Source: Mycobacterium sp. 236(2023)
GTDB taxonomy: Bacteria; Actinomycetota; Actinomycetes; Mycobacteriales; Mycobacteriaceae
Length of the DNA stretch: 64,000 nt
NCBI RefSeq assembly: GCF_029623955.1
Contig: NZ_JARSBP010000004.1
Location: 620,001-684,000, forward strand
Direction: 5' to 3'
Below are positions 33,874-42,435 of the stretch, in pieces. The notes under the pieces were generated by a model that was not told where the DNA came from, made no database searches, and was given only the letters and a program-made list of their open reading frames with translations. The position numbers and the translations under genes were made by a program. Position 1 is the first letter of the stretch, and each line of letters begins with the position of its first letter.

Positions 33874-35076
33874 ATGCATCGACTGATGTCGACTCTGCAG
33901 CGGACATTGAAGGTACGCAGCCAGGCGCCGGTAGTTGCTCCGCCCTGGCGTGACAGGAAGCGCTACGTCTGGCTTCTCGGGCTGGTGGTGCCCACCCTCG
34001 TCCCGATGTCGGCGTTGGGTGCGTCTCTGTCCGGCTGGAGCGTGTTCTGGTGGTCGGGACCGGTGCTGATGTTCATCGTGATTCCCGCGCTGGATCATCT
34101 CGTCGGCCCTGATTCGGACAATCCACCCGACAGTGCGTTGACGTGGCTGGAAAACGACCGCTACTACCGCTGGGCGACCTATATCTACCTGCCGGCCCAG
34201 TACCTTTCGCTGGTGCTGGCCTGCTGGCTGTGGGCCGGCGGCAGCGGCATCCCGATGAGCGAGCTCGACAAAGTAGGCCTCATGCTTACCGTGGGTGGCA
34301 TCGCGGGCGTCGGCATCAACACCGCACATGAGCTGGGCCATCAGCGGGCACAGTCGGAGCGCTGGCTCAGCAAGATCGCGCTGGCGCAGACCGGATACGG
34401 GCATTTCTACGTCGAGCACAACCGCGGCCACCACGCGCGGGTCGCGACCCCTGACGATCCTGCGAGCTCACGCCTGGGCGAAAGCCTGTACACATTCCAG
34501 TTTCGGTCGTTTTTCGGCAGTCTGCGGTCGGCGTGGCGCATCGAGAAGAGGCGCCTCAACCGCAGGCACAAGTCGGTGTGGACCCTGCGCAACGACGTGC
34601 TGAACTCCTGGCTGATGACGGTTGTGCTGTTCTCGGTCCTGGTCGCGGTGTTCGGACCTGACGTGGTGATCTGGTTGATCGGCCAGGCCGTCGTCGGCGT
34701 CTGCCTGCTGGAATCCATCAATTACCTGGAGCATTACGGACTCCGGCGTCAGCGCCGGGCGGACGGCAGTTACGAACAGGTGCGCGCTGCGCACAGCTGG
34801 AACAGCAATTCGGTGATCTCGAACGTCTTCCTCTTCCACCTGCAGCGCCATTCCGACCACCATGCCAATCCGCAACGGCGGTATCAGGCGCTGTGCCATG
34901 CCGACGAGGCTCCGCAGTTGCCGTCGGGGTACGCCACGATGGTGCTCCTGGCGCTGTTTCCGCCGCTGTGGCGCCGCGTCATGGATCCCCGCGTGATCGC
35001 CCACTACAACGGCGACGTGCGTCTCGCTGCGCTGGCGCCGGGCAAAGAGCACAAGTTAGTGAAGCGGTACGGCTGA
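33874..35076 (+). CDS. alkB: Alkane 1-monooxygenase (AlkB)
   Basis: A 400-residue integral-membrane di-iron hydroxylase of the AlkB family that oxidises medium-chain alkanes to 1-alkanols with electrons from rubredoxin. Hydrophobic helices cover about residues 30-75, 105-135 and 230-275. The His boxes are HELGH near 148, EHNRGHHARV near 178 and LQRHSDHH near 324, with the diagnostic NYLEHYGLRR near 287. Unlike many mycobacterial alkB genes it is not followed by rubredoxin genes; the next gene is a convergent SDR overlapping by 21 bp. Electrons must come from rubredoxin encoded elsewhere. Confidence 0.96.
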   Translation: MHRLMSTLQRTLKVRSQAPVVAPPWRDRKRYVWLLGLVVPTLVPMSALGASLSGWSVFWWSGPVLMFIVIPALDHLVGPDSDNPPDSALTWLENDRYYRWATYIYLPAQYLSLVLACWLWAGGSGIPMSELDKVGLMLTVGGIAGVGINTAHELGHQRAQSERWLSKIALAQTGYGHFYVEHNRGHHARVATPDDPASSRLGESLYTFQFRSFFGSLRSAWRIEKRRLNRRHKSVWTLRNDVLNSWLMTVVLFSVLVAVFGPDVVIWLIGQAVVGVCLLESINYLEHYGLRRQRRADGSYEQVRAAHSWNSNSVISNVFLFHLQRHSDHHANPQRRYQALCHADEAPQLPSGYATMVLLALFPPLWRRVMDPRVIAHYNGDVRLAALAPGKEHKLVKRYG

Positions 35077-35913
35077 CTGCACTTCGCGGGTGCGCTTGAG
35101 GGCGATTGCTGCCGTGCGCATCGACAGCCCCGGCGACAGGCGCTCGAGGTACCACAGCGCCTTCCACCATCCCGGTACGACGATGATCGCCTCGTTGCGC
35201 ACGACGGCCCGTAACGCCTTGTCGGCGAATACATCAGCATCCATGGGGCGTAGCGCCTCGCCGAGCTTGAGCTGATCCTCGCGGCTGACGCTCTTGTTCC
35301 TGCCGTACTCACCCCCGGTGAGGATCGGCGTGCGCACGACGCCGGGACACAGCACCGAGACGCGGACGCCGTGGGTCGCGGCTTCCACCCGCATCGCCTT
35401 GGACAGGGCGACGACGGCGTGCTTGGTTGCCGTGTATCCGCCCTGCGCGGTCGTGGTGATCAGGCCGGCCATCGACGCGGTGTTGACGACGTGGCCGCTG
35501 CCCTGGCGGATCATGAACGGGTAGGCCGCCTGGACGCCGTGGATGACGCCGCGAAGGTTGACGTCGATGACGTCGTTCCAGTCGTCGAGGGTGAGCGTGT
35601 CGACCTCGCCACCGATGCCGATCCCGGCGTTGTTGAACAGATAGTCGATTTTCCCCGATGTATCAACGGTTTTGGTGATGGCGTCGTGGAATGCGTCTGG
35701 ATCACGCACGTCGAGTTCCACGGCATGCGCCGTCGCTCCGGTGCTCCGCACGTGCTGCGCGAGTTGTTCTGCGGCCTGGATCTGGCGGTCGGCGATCCAG
35801 ACCTGTGCGCCGGCCGCCGCCAGCTTCGCCGTCAGCGCGGCGCCGATCCCGGAAGCCCCACCGGTGATGAACGCGACTTTCCCGGCCAGCTCGACTGCGT
35901 CCTTGGATGCCAT
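35056..35913 (-). CDS. SDR-family short-chain dehydrogenase
   Basis: A 285-residue classical short-chain dehydrogenase/reductase. The cofactor-binding motif is TGGASGIGAAL near residue 18 and NNAGIGIGG lies near 92. The catalytic Ser is in VNTASMAGL and the catalytic YxxxK in GYTATKHAVVALSK near 158. The C-terminal 40 residues are typical of the mycobacterial Rv0765c/acetoin-type subgroup, which ends with hydrophobic helical residues. The Asp after the second strand (IADRQ) suggests preference for NAD. The gene overlaps the alkB 3' end by 21 bp on the opposite strand, and a role in oxidising alcohols from AlkB or the monooxygenases nearby is only a guess. Confidence 0.9.
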   Translation of the reverse strand: MASKDAVELAGKVAFITGGASGIGAALTAKLAAAGAQVWIADRQIQAAEQLAQHVRSTGATAHAVELDVRDPDAFHDAITKTVDTSGKIDYLFNNAGIGIGGEVDTLTLDDWNDVIDVNLRGVIHGVQAAYPFMIRQGSGHVVNTASMAGLITTTAQGGYTATKHAVVALSKAMRVEAATHGVRVSVLCPGVVRTPILTGGEYGRNKSVSREDQLKLGEALRPMDADVFADKALRAVVRNEAIIVVPGWWKALWYLERLSPGLSMRTAAIALKRTREVQSAVPLH

Positions 35914-36547
35914 CCGGGAAGGATATCGGCCGGGTCGGGTCGGGCGTCATGCCGACCACACGACACGGCCCCGATCGGCCGGCGCGGCACCGGCGCGCGA
36001 CAACGATCCCATGGTTTGCCTCTGCGGTGGGCGGGGCATGCCGACGACGGAACCGCCAGCGGTTCTGCGTGCCGATCACGGTTCGGACAACACGGCCGGG
36101 ATCGTCCAATGTTCACCGCATGGATGTCTGCTCGAAATGGTGTGCTGACAGAGGTGGTACAGACCAACAAAATTTATTAGCGGCACTGCCACTGGCAACA
36201 AGTTGGCGGGTAACTAGTCGCCGAGTTTCGACGCTAAATGACAATTGGGTAATTCAGGAGATGCAACATTACAGCGATCGAGTGCGAACGAGGTTCACGT
36301 GGTTTTACATCGTTGAACTGCTGACGGACATGCTTTTCGGTTAGCGCCCGGGCGAATGTCGGACAAATCCTCTACCGGTGTAGAGAGTGTATAACTGTCC
36401 AATATCAGCAATATTAACACCTTTTGCTGCAATCGCATTCATTGGAAATAGCTCCATTTTGCTGCGCAAAGTTTGACAGTGACGCAATATGCTTCTGTCG
36501 CGCCGGACATGGCGAGTCGCTCACAGCTACTGATCGGGGAGATCACT
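35914..36547. promoter_or_regulatory. 634-bp intergenic region, AT-rich right half
   Basis: No gene was recognised. The left 230 bp are GC-rich and should contain the SDR promoter. From about 36160 to 36480 the base composition falls sharply in GC, with stretches such as accaacaaaatttattag and ccaatatcagcaatatta (which holds the short inverted repeat aatat/aatatt near 36401-36416). The latter half precedes the secreted hydrolase gene and likely carries its promoter; GTATAACT near 36388 is a possible -10. A GGGGAGAT ribosome site is directly before 36548. Confidence 0.5.
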
Positions 36548-37783
36548 ATGCGCAGAAGCATTCGAAAGGTAGGGGTCGCCTGCGGGGCGGCCTTTGCCTC
36601 GACGGCAATCGCCGTCTCTACGGCGACGGGGGCCTCCGCCGTCACCACGGCGGTGGCAGTCGGAGGGCTGGGGACGCCCGACATGCACGAGATCGTCATC
36701 AAGCCGCTGCTCGGCGGCAAGCTCGACCGCGAGAACGACATCCTGGACGGCGTCGAATGGCCCGCTGAGGCCAAGCGGCCCGGGACAGGGCGGACCCTGG
36801 GACAGTCGATCACAGAAGGGATCGCCAGTCTCGACACCCATTTCGACGCTGCCGTCGGTCGCTTGGAGGCGGGCGAGCAGTTCACCGTCGTCGGCTTTTC
36901 CGCCGGCTCGCTCGTCGTCAACGATTTCATGCGGGAGTTGGCGAAAGACCCCAATGCCCCCACCAAGGGGCAGGTGAAGTTCATCCTGGTTGCTGATTCG
37001 AGCCGTCAGAAGCTGATCCAGGGGTCGAGCAAGTACAACCCGCAGTACGACTACACGTACCAGCCGGCACCGGAGACCATCTACGACATCGACGTCGTCA
37101 CCGGTGAATACGACGGCGCGGCCGACATGCCGGACCGGATCTTCAACTTCCTGGCCGTCGTGAACGCCATCGCCGGCGGGATCTACGTCCACGTGCCGAT
37201 GATGTTCGAGGACTACGCGGCGGTCACGCCCGAAGAGAACATCACCAGGGTGACGAACAGCAAGGGCGGTGTCACCACCACCTACCTCGTCCCCACCAAG
37301 ACGCTTCCGATCGTGCGGCTGCTTCCGTTCCTGAAGTCTCAGGAAGCCTCGTTGAAGGCCAAGATCGACGCGGGTTACAGCCGCAACGACGACCGGCTTG
37401 CTGCCGCCAACTCGGCCTCGGCCCGCTCGTTCGCCGCGCCCGCGGTGGTCGAAGAGGCTTCGGCGACCGTCGAGGAGGAGGCGGAGGACACGACCGAAGC
37501 CGACACGACCGAATCTGAGGCCGCCGAATCGGATACCGCCGATTCCGACGCGCCGACGACGAAGGCGAGCAAGAGGGAAACCGTCGCCGAGGAGGACACC
37601 GACGTGTCCGAGGCCGACGACGACAAATCTGCGGCCTCCGGGGATGCCGACACGGCGGATTCCGACAAGGCCGACAAGGGCGACGAGGGCGACAACGATT
37701 CCGCGAGCACCAAGGGATCCAAGTCGTCAGGGGACTCGTCGTCTGATGGATCTGGGTCGTCTGACTCCGGCTCCTCGGAGTAG
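36548..37783 (+). CDS. Secreted PE-PPE-domain (PF08237-type) hydrolase with acidic tail
   Basis: A 411-residue protein. A Sec signal peptide (about 1-31, ending TGASA) replaces the PE or PPE module normally found in front of this domain. The PE-PPE domain, a serine alpha/beta hydrolase fold, spans about 35-265; the nucleophile Ser118 is in the elbow VVGFSAGSLVV. The TTYLVPTKTLPIVRLLPF segment near 240 is typical of the domain end. From about residue 290 the protein is an acidic, Ser/Thr/Ala-rich low-complexity tail ending GSGSSDSGSSE. The ATG at 36548 follows GGGGAG and gives a good signal peptide. It is followed by a strong terminator hairpin. Substrate is unknown; related domains are esterases or lipases. 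Confidence 0.85.
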   Translation: MRRSIRKVGVACGAAFASTAIAVSTATGASAVTTAVAVGGLGTPDMHEIVIKPLLGGKLDRENDILDGVEWPAEAKRPGTGRTLGQSITEGIASLDTHFDAAVGRLEAGEQFTVVGFSAGSLVVNDFMRELAKDPNAPTKGQVKFILVADSSRQKLIQGSSKYNPQYDYTYQPAPETIYDIDVVTGEYDGAADMPDRIFNFLAVVNAIAGGIYVHVPMMFEDYAAVTPEENITRVTNSKGGVTTTYLVPTKTLPIVRLLPFLKSQEASLKAKIDAGYSRNDDRLAAANSASARSFAAPAVVEEASATVEEEAEDTTEADTTESEAAESDTADSDAPTTKASKRETVAEEDTDVSEADDDKSAASGDADTADSDKADKGDEGDNDSASTKGSKSSGDSSSDGSGSSDSGSSE

Positions 37784-37823
37784 CCTCCCCGAACTCGAGG
37801 CTGCCGACGTAGGACGCCCGCCC

Positions 37824-37850
37824 GAAGCCCCGGCATCCGGCCGGGGCTTC
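37824..37850. terminator. Terminator hairpin after the secreted hydrolase gene
   Basis: gaagccccgg at 37824-37833 pairs perfectly with ccggggcttc at 37841-37850 around a 7-nt loop, and the downstream bases include a short GTGGTGT tract. It lies 41 bp after the stop at 37783. Confidence 0.8.
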
Positions 37851-37949
37851 GTGGTGTCCGGACTGGGTTCGAGAATGAAAAATCATAGTGGGCGCGGCCA
37901 CGTGTCCATAGGCTGATGATCGATTTGCTGTGGGGTACCGTATTTGATC

Positions 37950-39431
37950 ATGGACGATCCGCAGTACGACGTGATTGTCGTCGGCGCTGGCTTCGGCGGT
38001 ATGGGGGCCGCCATCCAGTTGAAGAAGATGGGCTACGACAACATCCTCATCCTCGACCGCGAGGATGACCTGGGCGGGACGTGGCACGTGAACCACTATC
38101 CGGGTCTGGCGGTGGACATTCCGTCGCCGACGTACTCGTACTGGTTCGAGCCGAACCCGTACTGGTCGCGTTATTACGCGCCGGGATCCGAGCTCAAGCG
38201 CTACGCCGAGCATGTCGCCGACAAGTACGACGTCCGCAGGCATATGCGGTTCAACACCCCTGTGGACGGTGCGCACTGGGACGACGACACGAAGCTCTGG
38301 CACGTTGCGCTGTCGGGCGGTGAGACGCTGTCGGCCAGATTCCTGATCACCGCCACCGGGTATCTGTCGCAGCCGCGCAAGCCCGACATCCCCGGAATCG
38401 AGGATTTCGCGGGTCGGATCGTGCACAGCATGGACTGGGACGACAGCTATTCCCCCGCCGGCGATCGCATCGGTCTGATCGGAACGGGTGCCACCGCTGT
38501 GCAGCTGATTCCCCAGCTCACCAAACACGCCGCCGAGCTGACCGTGTATCAGCGCACCCCCATCCACGTGGTGCCGAAGGTCGACTTCCCGATCCCGCCC
38601 ATCATTCGGCAGCTTCTCGCCCGGGTTCCGTTGATCCAGCGCGCATTCCGGTGGAACAGCGACATCGGCCTCGAAGCGATGATGATTCTGTCGGTCTTGA
38701 ACTTCAAGTACTTCCGCCAGCTCAACACCGTCGCCGACCTCACCTCGCGTGCCCTGCGCTTCGTCTCCATCCGGGACAAGGCGCTGCGGGCGAAGCTGAC
38801 GCCTGAGTACGAATTCGGCTGCAAGCGGCCGACTTACTCGAATTCGTACTACCGGACGTTCACCAAACCCAACGTCCACCTGCAGTCCGCGGGCATCGAG
38901 CAGATCGAAGCCGACGGCATCGTGGCCTGCGACGGAACCAAGACGCAGATCGACACACTGGTTCTGTGCACCGGCTTCGATCTGTGGGAGGCCAACATAC
39001 CGGCGATCGAGATCATCGGTCGCGACGCCCGAAATCTGGGTAAATGGTGGCGTGACAACGGGTTCCAGGCTTACCAGGGCGTCACGATCCCGGCGTTCCC
39101 CAACTTCCTGAGTCTCGCAGGGCCATACGCGTCGAGTGGCTTGTCGTTCTTCAACACCGTGGAGTACCAGATGCGCCACATGGATCGGCTCTTCGGTGAG
39201 GTGAAACGGCGCAACGCGACGACGTTCGAGGTCACCGAGGAAGCCAATGCCGCGTTCCGCGAGCGGATGTCGAAGCTTCTGGGCAAGACGGTGTTCGGGC
39301 TCGGGGACTGCGCCCGGTCGCGGTCGTACTATTTCAGCCCCAGCGGTGAGACGCTGGTTCGGCCGGCGTCGACGAATCAGACCAACCGCGAGAACGACAA
39401 CTTCCCGCTCAGCGACTACTCGATCGCCTGA
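37950..39431 (+). CDS. Flavin-containing monooxygenase, Baeyer-Villiger type
   Basis: A 493-residue class B flavoprotein monooxygenase expected to insert oxygen into ketones, or oxidise heteroatoms, with FAD and NADPH. The FAD motif is VVGAGFGGMGAAIQ near residue 10. GGTWHVNHYPGLAVDIPS near 45 is family-typical, the Baeyer-Villiger fingerprint FAGRIVHSMDWDD lies near 153, and the NADPH motif is GLIGTGATAVQLIP near 178. The ATG at 37950 is preferred over TTG at 37944. It is a close paralogue of the protein encoded at 43824-45308. The 3' flank leads after 60 bp to a cutinase gene on the same strand; ester made by this enzyme could in principle feed an esterase, but that link is inference. Confidence 0.92.
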   Translation: MDDPQYDVIVVGAGFGGMGAAIQLKKMGYDNILILDREDDLGGTWHVNHYPGLAVDIPSPTYSYWFEPNPYWSRYYAPGSELKRYAEHVADKYDVRRHMRFNTPVDGAHWDDDTKLWHVALSGGETLSARFLITATGYLSQPRKPDIPGIEDFAGRIVHSMDWDDSYSPAGDRIGLIGTGATAVQLIPQLTKHAAELTVYQRTPIHVVPKVDFPIPPIIRQLLARVPLIQRAFRWNSDIGLEAMMILSVLNFKYFRQLNTVADLTSRALRFVSIRDKALRAKLTPEYEFGCKRPTYSNSYYRTFTKPNVHLQSAGIEQIEADGIVACDGTKTQIDTLVLCTGFDLWEANIPAIEIIGRDARNLGKWWRDNGFQAYQGVTIPAFPNFLSLAGPYASSGLSFFNTVEYQMRHMDRLFGEVKRRNATTFEVTEEANAAFRERMSKLLGKTVFGLGDCARSRSYYFSPSGETLVRPASTNQTNRENDNFPLSDYSIA

Positions 39432-39479
39432 GAAGGCCAGCTCACAAGCACTTTCCGGAAAGTACTCACAGCTGTGTGA

Positions 39480-39497
39480 CAGCATGGATTCATGCTG
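39480..39497. promoter_or_regulatory. Inverted repeat enclosing the cutinase start codon
   Basis: cagcatg and catgctg (7 bp, perfect) flank gatt. The second arm contains the ATG of the cutinase gene at 39492. The RNA hairpin would hide the start codon. Confidence 0.6.
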
Positions 39498-40157
39498 GTT
39501 AGGCGGATGTTGAGTGGGCTCGGCGCGGCGGCGCTCGCGGTGGCTGCGACAGTACCGACCGCGGTCGGAATTCCTTCGGCAGGGGCGCAGCCCTGCCCCG
39601 ACGTCGAGGTCATCTTCGCGCGTGGAACCGGTGCGCCGCCCGGCCTCGGTTGGCTGGGTAACGCGTTCGTGGATTCACTGCGCGCGAAGATGGGTGGACG
39701 GTCCGTCGGCGCCTACGGTGTCAACTATCCGGCGAGCTTCGACTTCGATGCATCCGCCCCCGTGGGCGCCGCGGACGCGGCGGGACGGGTGCAGTGGATG
39801 GCCGACAACTGTCCCGACACCAAGCTGGTTCTCGGCGGGAATTCACAGGGAGCAGGCGTGATCGACCTCATCACCGCCGATGCTCGACCCTTCGGCAGGT
39901 TCCATCCGACTCCCCTGCCCCCGCATCTCTCCGACCGCGTGGCGGCGGTCGCCGTGTTCGGTAATCCGTTGCGCGACCTTCCCGGTGGCGGCGCACTCTC
40001 GCAGGTGAGTGGAATGTTCGGGCCCCGGACGATCGACCTGTGCGGTCTCGACGATCCGTTCTGCTCGTCAGGTCTGAACTTCCCCGCCCACTTCTCCTAC
40101 ATCAAGAACGGCATGGTCGACGAAGCGGCGAACTTCGTCGCCGGGCGACTTCAGTGA
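39492..40157 (+). CDS. Secreted cutinase-family esterase
   Basis: A 221-residue secreted serine esterase of the mycobacterial cutinase-like (Culp) family. The signal peptide spans about 1-33 and ends PSAGA. The first Cys follows at QPCPDVEVIFARGTG. The nucleophile Ser is in VLGGNSQGAG near residue 118 (Asn replaces the common Tyr of GYSQG). The catalytic Asp region CGLDDPFC near 195 lies between two Cys that should form a disulfide, and the His is in FPAHFSYIKNG. Such enzymes hydrolyse short- to medium-chain esters, and sometimes phospholipids, at the cell envelope or outside the cell. It sits between the Baeyer-Villiger monooxygenase and a second PE-PPE hydrolase on the same strand. Confidence 0.94.
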   Translation: MLVRRMLSGLGAAALAVAATVPTAVGIPSAGAQPCPDVEVIFARGTGAPPGLGWLGNAFVDSLRAKMGGRSVGAYGVNYPASFDFDASAPVGAADAAGRVQWMADNCPDTKLVLGGNSQGAGVIDLITADARPFGRFHPTPLPPHLSDRVAAVAVFGNPLRDLPGGGALSQVSGMFGPRTIDLCGLDDPFCSSGLNFPAHFSYIKNGMVDEAANFVAGRLQ

Positions 40158-40371
40158 CCGTTTGTGACTGACTCGCTAGCAAACCTATACATCTGATCGA
40201 CATTTACGAAACTACGTTGCCCTGGATTTGGCCTATTTCCGAAAAATCGTCTGTGACGGATCGGAAACGGGCCGAAAATAGTGTTCGGGACGTCGCCAAC
40301 GCACTGTAGGCTGACGTGGTCAGCAAACGGTGCTGGTACAGGTTGCTCGGGGTGCAGTGGCAAGGGGAGAT

Positions 40372-41586
40372 ATGTCGAAGGTGGCGCACAGGCGCAAGAG
40401 GAAGTCGAAAGCGATGGCGGTGGCCGCCGCGGCGATGGTGCCGCTGATGGCGATCCCGGTCGCGGGAACGACGAGTCCGGTCGCTTCGGCGGCATTCGAG
40501 TACTTCCCTCAGGAACCCACGCGGGTGCTCACGCTGAGTTTGTTGCCGGGTGGCAACGACGACGACCTGATGGGCGTGATGTGCCAGTCGCCGCGGACGT
40601 GTCAGAACGTCATCTACTCGCGCGCCAATTCGCCTGCGGCAGTGGCCACGCTGAACGCGGCACTGCGAGACGGGACGACGGGCAAGCAGATCGTCTTCGC
40701 CTACAGCCAGGGCGCCAGGGTGGCCGGCAGGTGGCTCATCGAGAACGAAGGGACGGAGGGCGCCCCGTCGGTCGAAGACATGAGCTTCGTCCTGATGGGT
40801 AACCCCAGTCGCAAATACGGTGGCTCGGACCGGGATTGGGAAGCCAACTTCCCGGAGACCGCGTACAAGGTGATCGACGTGTCGCAGGAGTACGACCTGG
40901 CGTCCGACTTCCCCGACGATCGAAACAACTGGCTGGCGATGATCAATGCGAACGCAGCATTCTTCTTCACCCACCAGGACTACGAAACCGTCGACATCTA
41001 CGACGAAGCCAACTACGTCTGGGTCGAGGGCAACACCACGTACGTGTTCGTCCCCACCGAGAAGCTCCCGATGCTCACGCCGCTGCGCTGGTTCGGGCTG
41101 GGATTTGTGGCCGACGCCCTCAATGCGCCGTTGAAGGAGATCATCGACCGGGCCTACGATCGGTCCTACCTGCCTGCCACCCCCGGCCTCCCGTCCGCGG
41201 CGCAGCCGGAAACCCAAGCGCTGCAAGCAGACATCTCGTCAGCCACGATCACCGAGCCGGCGTCGGAGCCTGCCGCGCTCTCACGCGGTAAGCATGCCGC
41301 CGAGGACGACGATGTGCTCGTCGAGCCGGTCAGCGAAGAAACCGTCGCAGACGTCGAGGACTCGCCTGCCGATGAGGACGGCGACGGCGGATCCGCGGTC
41401 GCGGACGACGCCGAGGCCGATGAGGACGCAGCAGACGAGGCCGCCGAGACCGACACCGAGGCCGCAGCCGCCAAGGATGACGACTCCGCGGACGACGCTG
41501 ATCGGCCGACTCGCAAGGGTGACACCGAGAAGCCGTCGGAGCGGGATTCGTCGAAGGACGACGGGGCGTCGGGCGACTCCGAGTAG
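40372..41586 (+). CDS. Secreted PE-PPE-domain hydrolase with acidic tail (second copy)
   Basis: A 404-residue protein with a strongly basic N-terminus (HRRKRKSK) followed by a hydrophobic stretch and an ASA-type cleavage site near residue 40, so a Sec signal peptide and no PE/PPE module. The PE-PPE hydrolase domain covers about 45-285, with the nucleophile Ser112 in AYSQGARVAG. FVLMGNPSRKYGGSD lies near 140, and ATTY-like VFVPTEKLPMLTPLRWF near 225. The remainder is a highly acidic Asp/Glu/Ala tail ending SKDDGASGDSE. It shares NPSRKYGGS, YDLASDFPDDRNN-like and RWxGL segments with the 802-residue protein at 45331. The ATG follows AGGGGAGAT. Confidence 0.87.
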   Translation: MSKVAHRRKRKSKAMAVAAAAMVPLMAIPVAGTTSPVASAAFEYFPQEPTRVLTLSLLPGGNDDDLMGVMCQSPRTCQNVIYSRANSPAAVATLNAALRDGTTGKQIVFAYSQGARVAGRWLIENEGTEGAPSVEDMSFVLMGNPSRKYGGSDRDWEANFPETAYKVIDVSQEYDLASDFPDDRNNWLAMINANAAFFFTHQDYETVDIYDEANYVWVEGNTTYVFVPTEKLPMLTPLRWFGLGFVADALNAPLKEIIDRAYDRSYLPATPGLPSAAQPETQALQADISSATITEPASEPAALSRGKHAAEDDDVLVEPVSEETVADVEDSPADEDGDGGSAVADDAEADEDAADEAAETDTEAAAAKDDDSADDADRPTRKGDTEKPSERDSSKDDGASGDSE

Positions 41587-41607
41587 TCGGTGTGCTTGGC
41601 TGGCGTC

Positions 41608-42435
41608 ATGGATGTCAGCGGCCTTGCCCCCATCGAACAGACCGCACTTCTCACCGAGTACTGCCGCGCCCTCGACTCCCGTTCGGCGCGGCCGATTCTC
41701 GGTGACACAGGCGCCGATGCCACGATCTGCCGGATAGACCACGATTTCGCGAGCCTGGGCGCCACCCCCAGTGTGGTGGCGTTGGTCGCGTTGCGCGCCA
41801 AGATGCTCGATGAGCGGATTCGGGCGTTCGCCACCGCTCACCCCGCTGCCGTGGTGGTCGACCTCGGTGCCGGACTCAGCGGTGCCGTGTCACGGGTGGA
41901 CCCGCCGGCCGCGGTGGACTGGTACAACGTCGACCTCCCCGCCGTGGTCGAGGTTCGCGAGGCCGTGGTGCGTGCACACCCGCGAGCCCGTTCCGTGGCG
42001 GCCAGCGTCCTCGAACCCGACTGGGCCGCAGGGATTTCTGCCGATCGCCCAGCGATGGTGTTCGCCGACGGCCTGTTCGCATTCCTCGGTGAGGAGGAGG
42101 TGATCGGCGTCATGCGGAGCATCACCCGCCATTTCACCTCGGGTGTCCTCGCCTTCAACGACTACGGGCCGGTCAGCAAGGTCAACCAGATCATCGGCAA
42201 GCTGGCGACCTCGCGCACGGCGAATTCGCCTCACAGCCAATGGAATTTCCCGGGATTCACAGACGCCCGAAAACCCGAAACCTGGAACCCCGATCTGCAC
42301 CTGCTCGACGAATCCAGCGCGATGCACCGCCCCGAGGCCGCACTTTTCCCTGCCGGGCTGCGGTTCGCGAGCAAGCTGTCGCGCCGAGTCCCGTCGATTG
42401 CCAGGAAGGCGAGGATCCTGCAGTACCGGTTCTAG
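41608..42435 (+). CDS. SAM-dependent methyltransferase, leucine-carboxyl-methyltransferase family
   Basis: A 275-residue class I methyltransferase of the LCM/Tcmp-like group common in mycobacteria. The family pattern is visible as RSARPILGDTGAD near residue 25, the SAM-binding VVVDLGAGLSGAVSRVDP near 82, and the acidic VDWYNVDLPAVVEVRE near 103, with FADGLFAFLGEEEV near 147. The methyl acceptor is unknown; polyketide O-methylation is one known role in the wider family. I prefer the ATG at 41608; a GTG at 41590 lies only 3 bp after the previous stop. Its stop overlaps the P450 stop on the other strand (shared CTAG). Confidence 0.85.
   Translation: MDVSGLAPIEQTALLTEYCRALDSRSARPILGDTGADATICRIDHDFASLGATPSVVALVALRAKMLDERIRAFATAHPAAVVVDLGAGLSGAVSRVDPPAAVDWYNVDLPAVVEVREAVVRAHPRARSVAASVLEPDWAAGISADRPAMVFADGLFAFLGEEEVIGVMRSITRHFTSGVLAFNDYGPVSKVNQIIGKLATSRTANSPHSQWNFPGFTDARKPETWNPDLHLLDESSAMHRPEAALFPAGLRFASKLSRRVPSIARKARILQYRF

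Noticed and set aside
37272..39485. Minus-strand open frame of 737 codons across the first monooxygenase and hydrolase tail
   Set aside because: Antisense to two well-supported genes, with low-complexity Arg/Pro-rich translation at one end.
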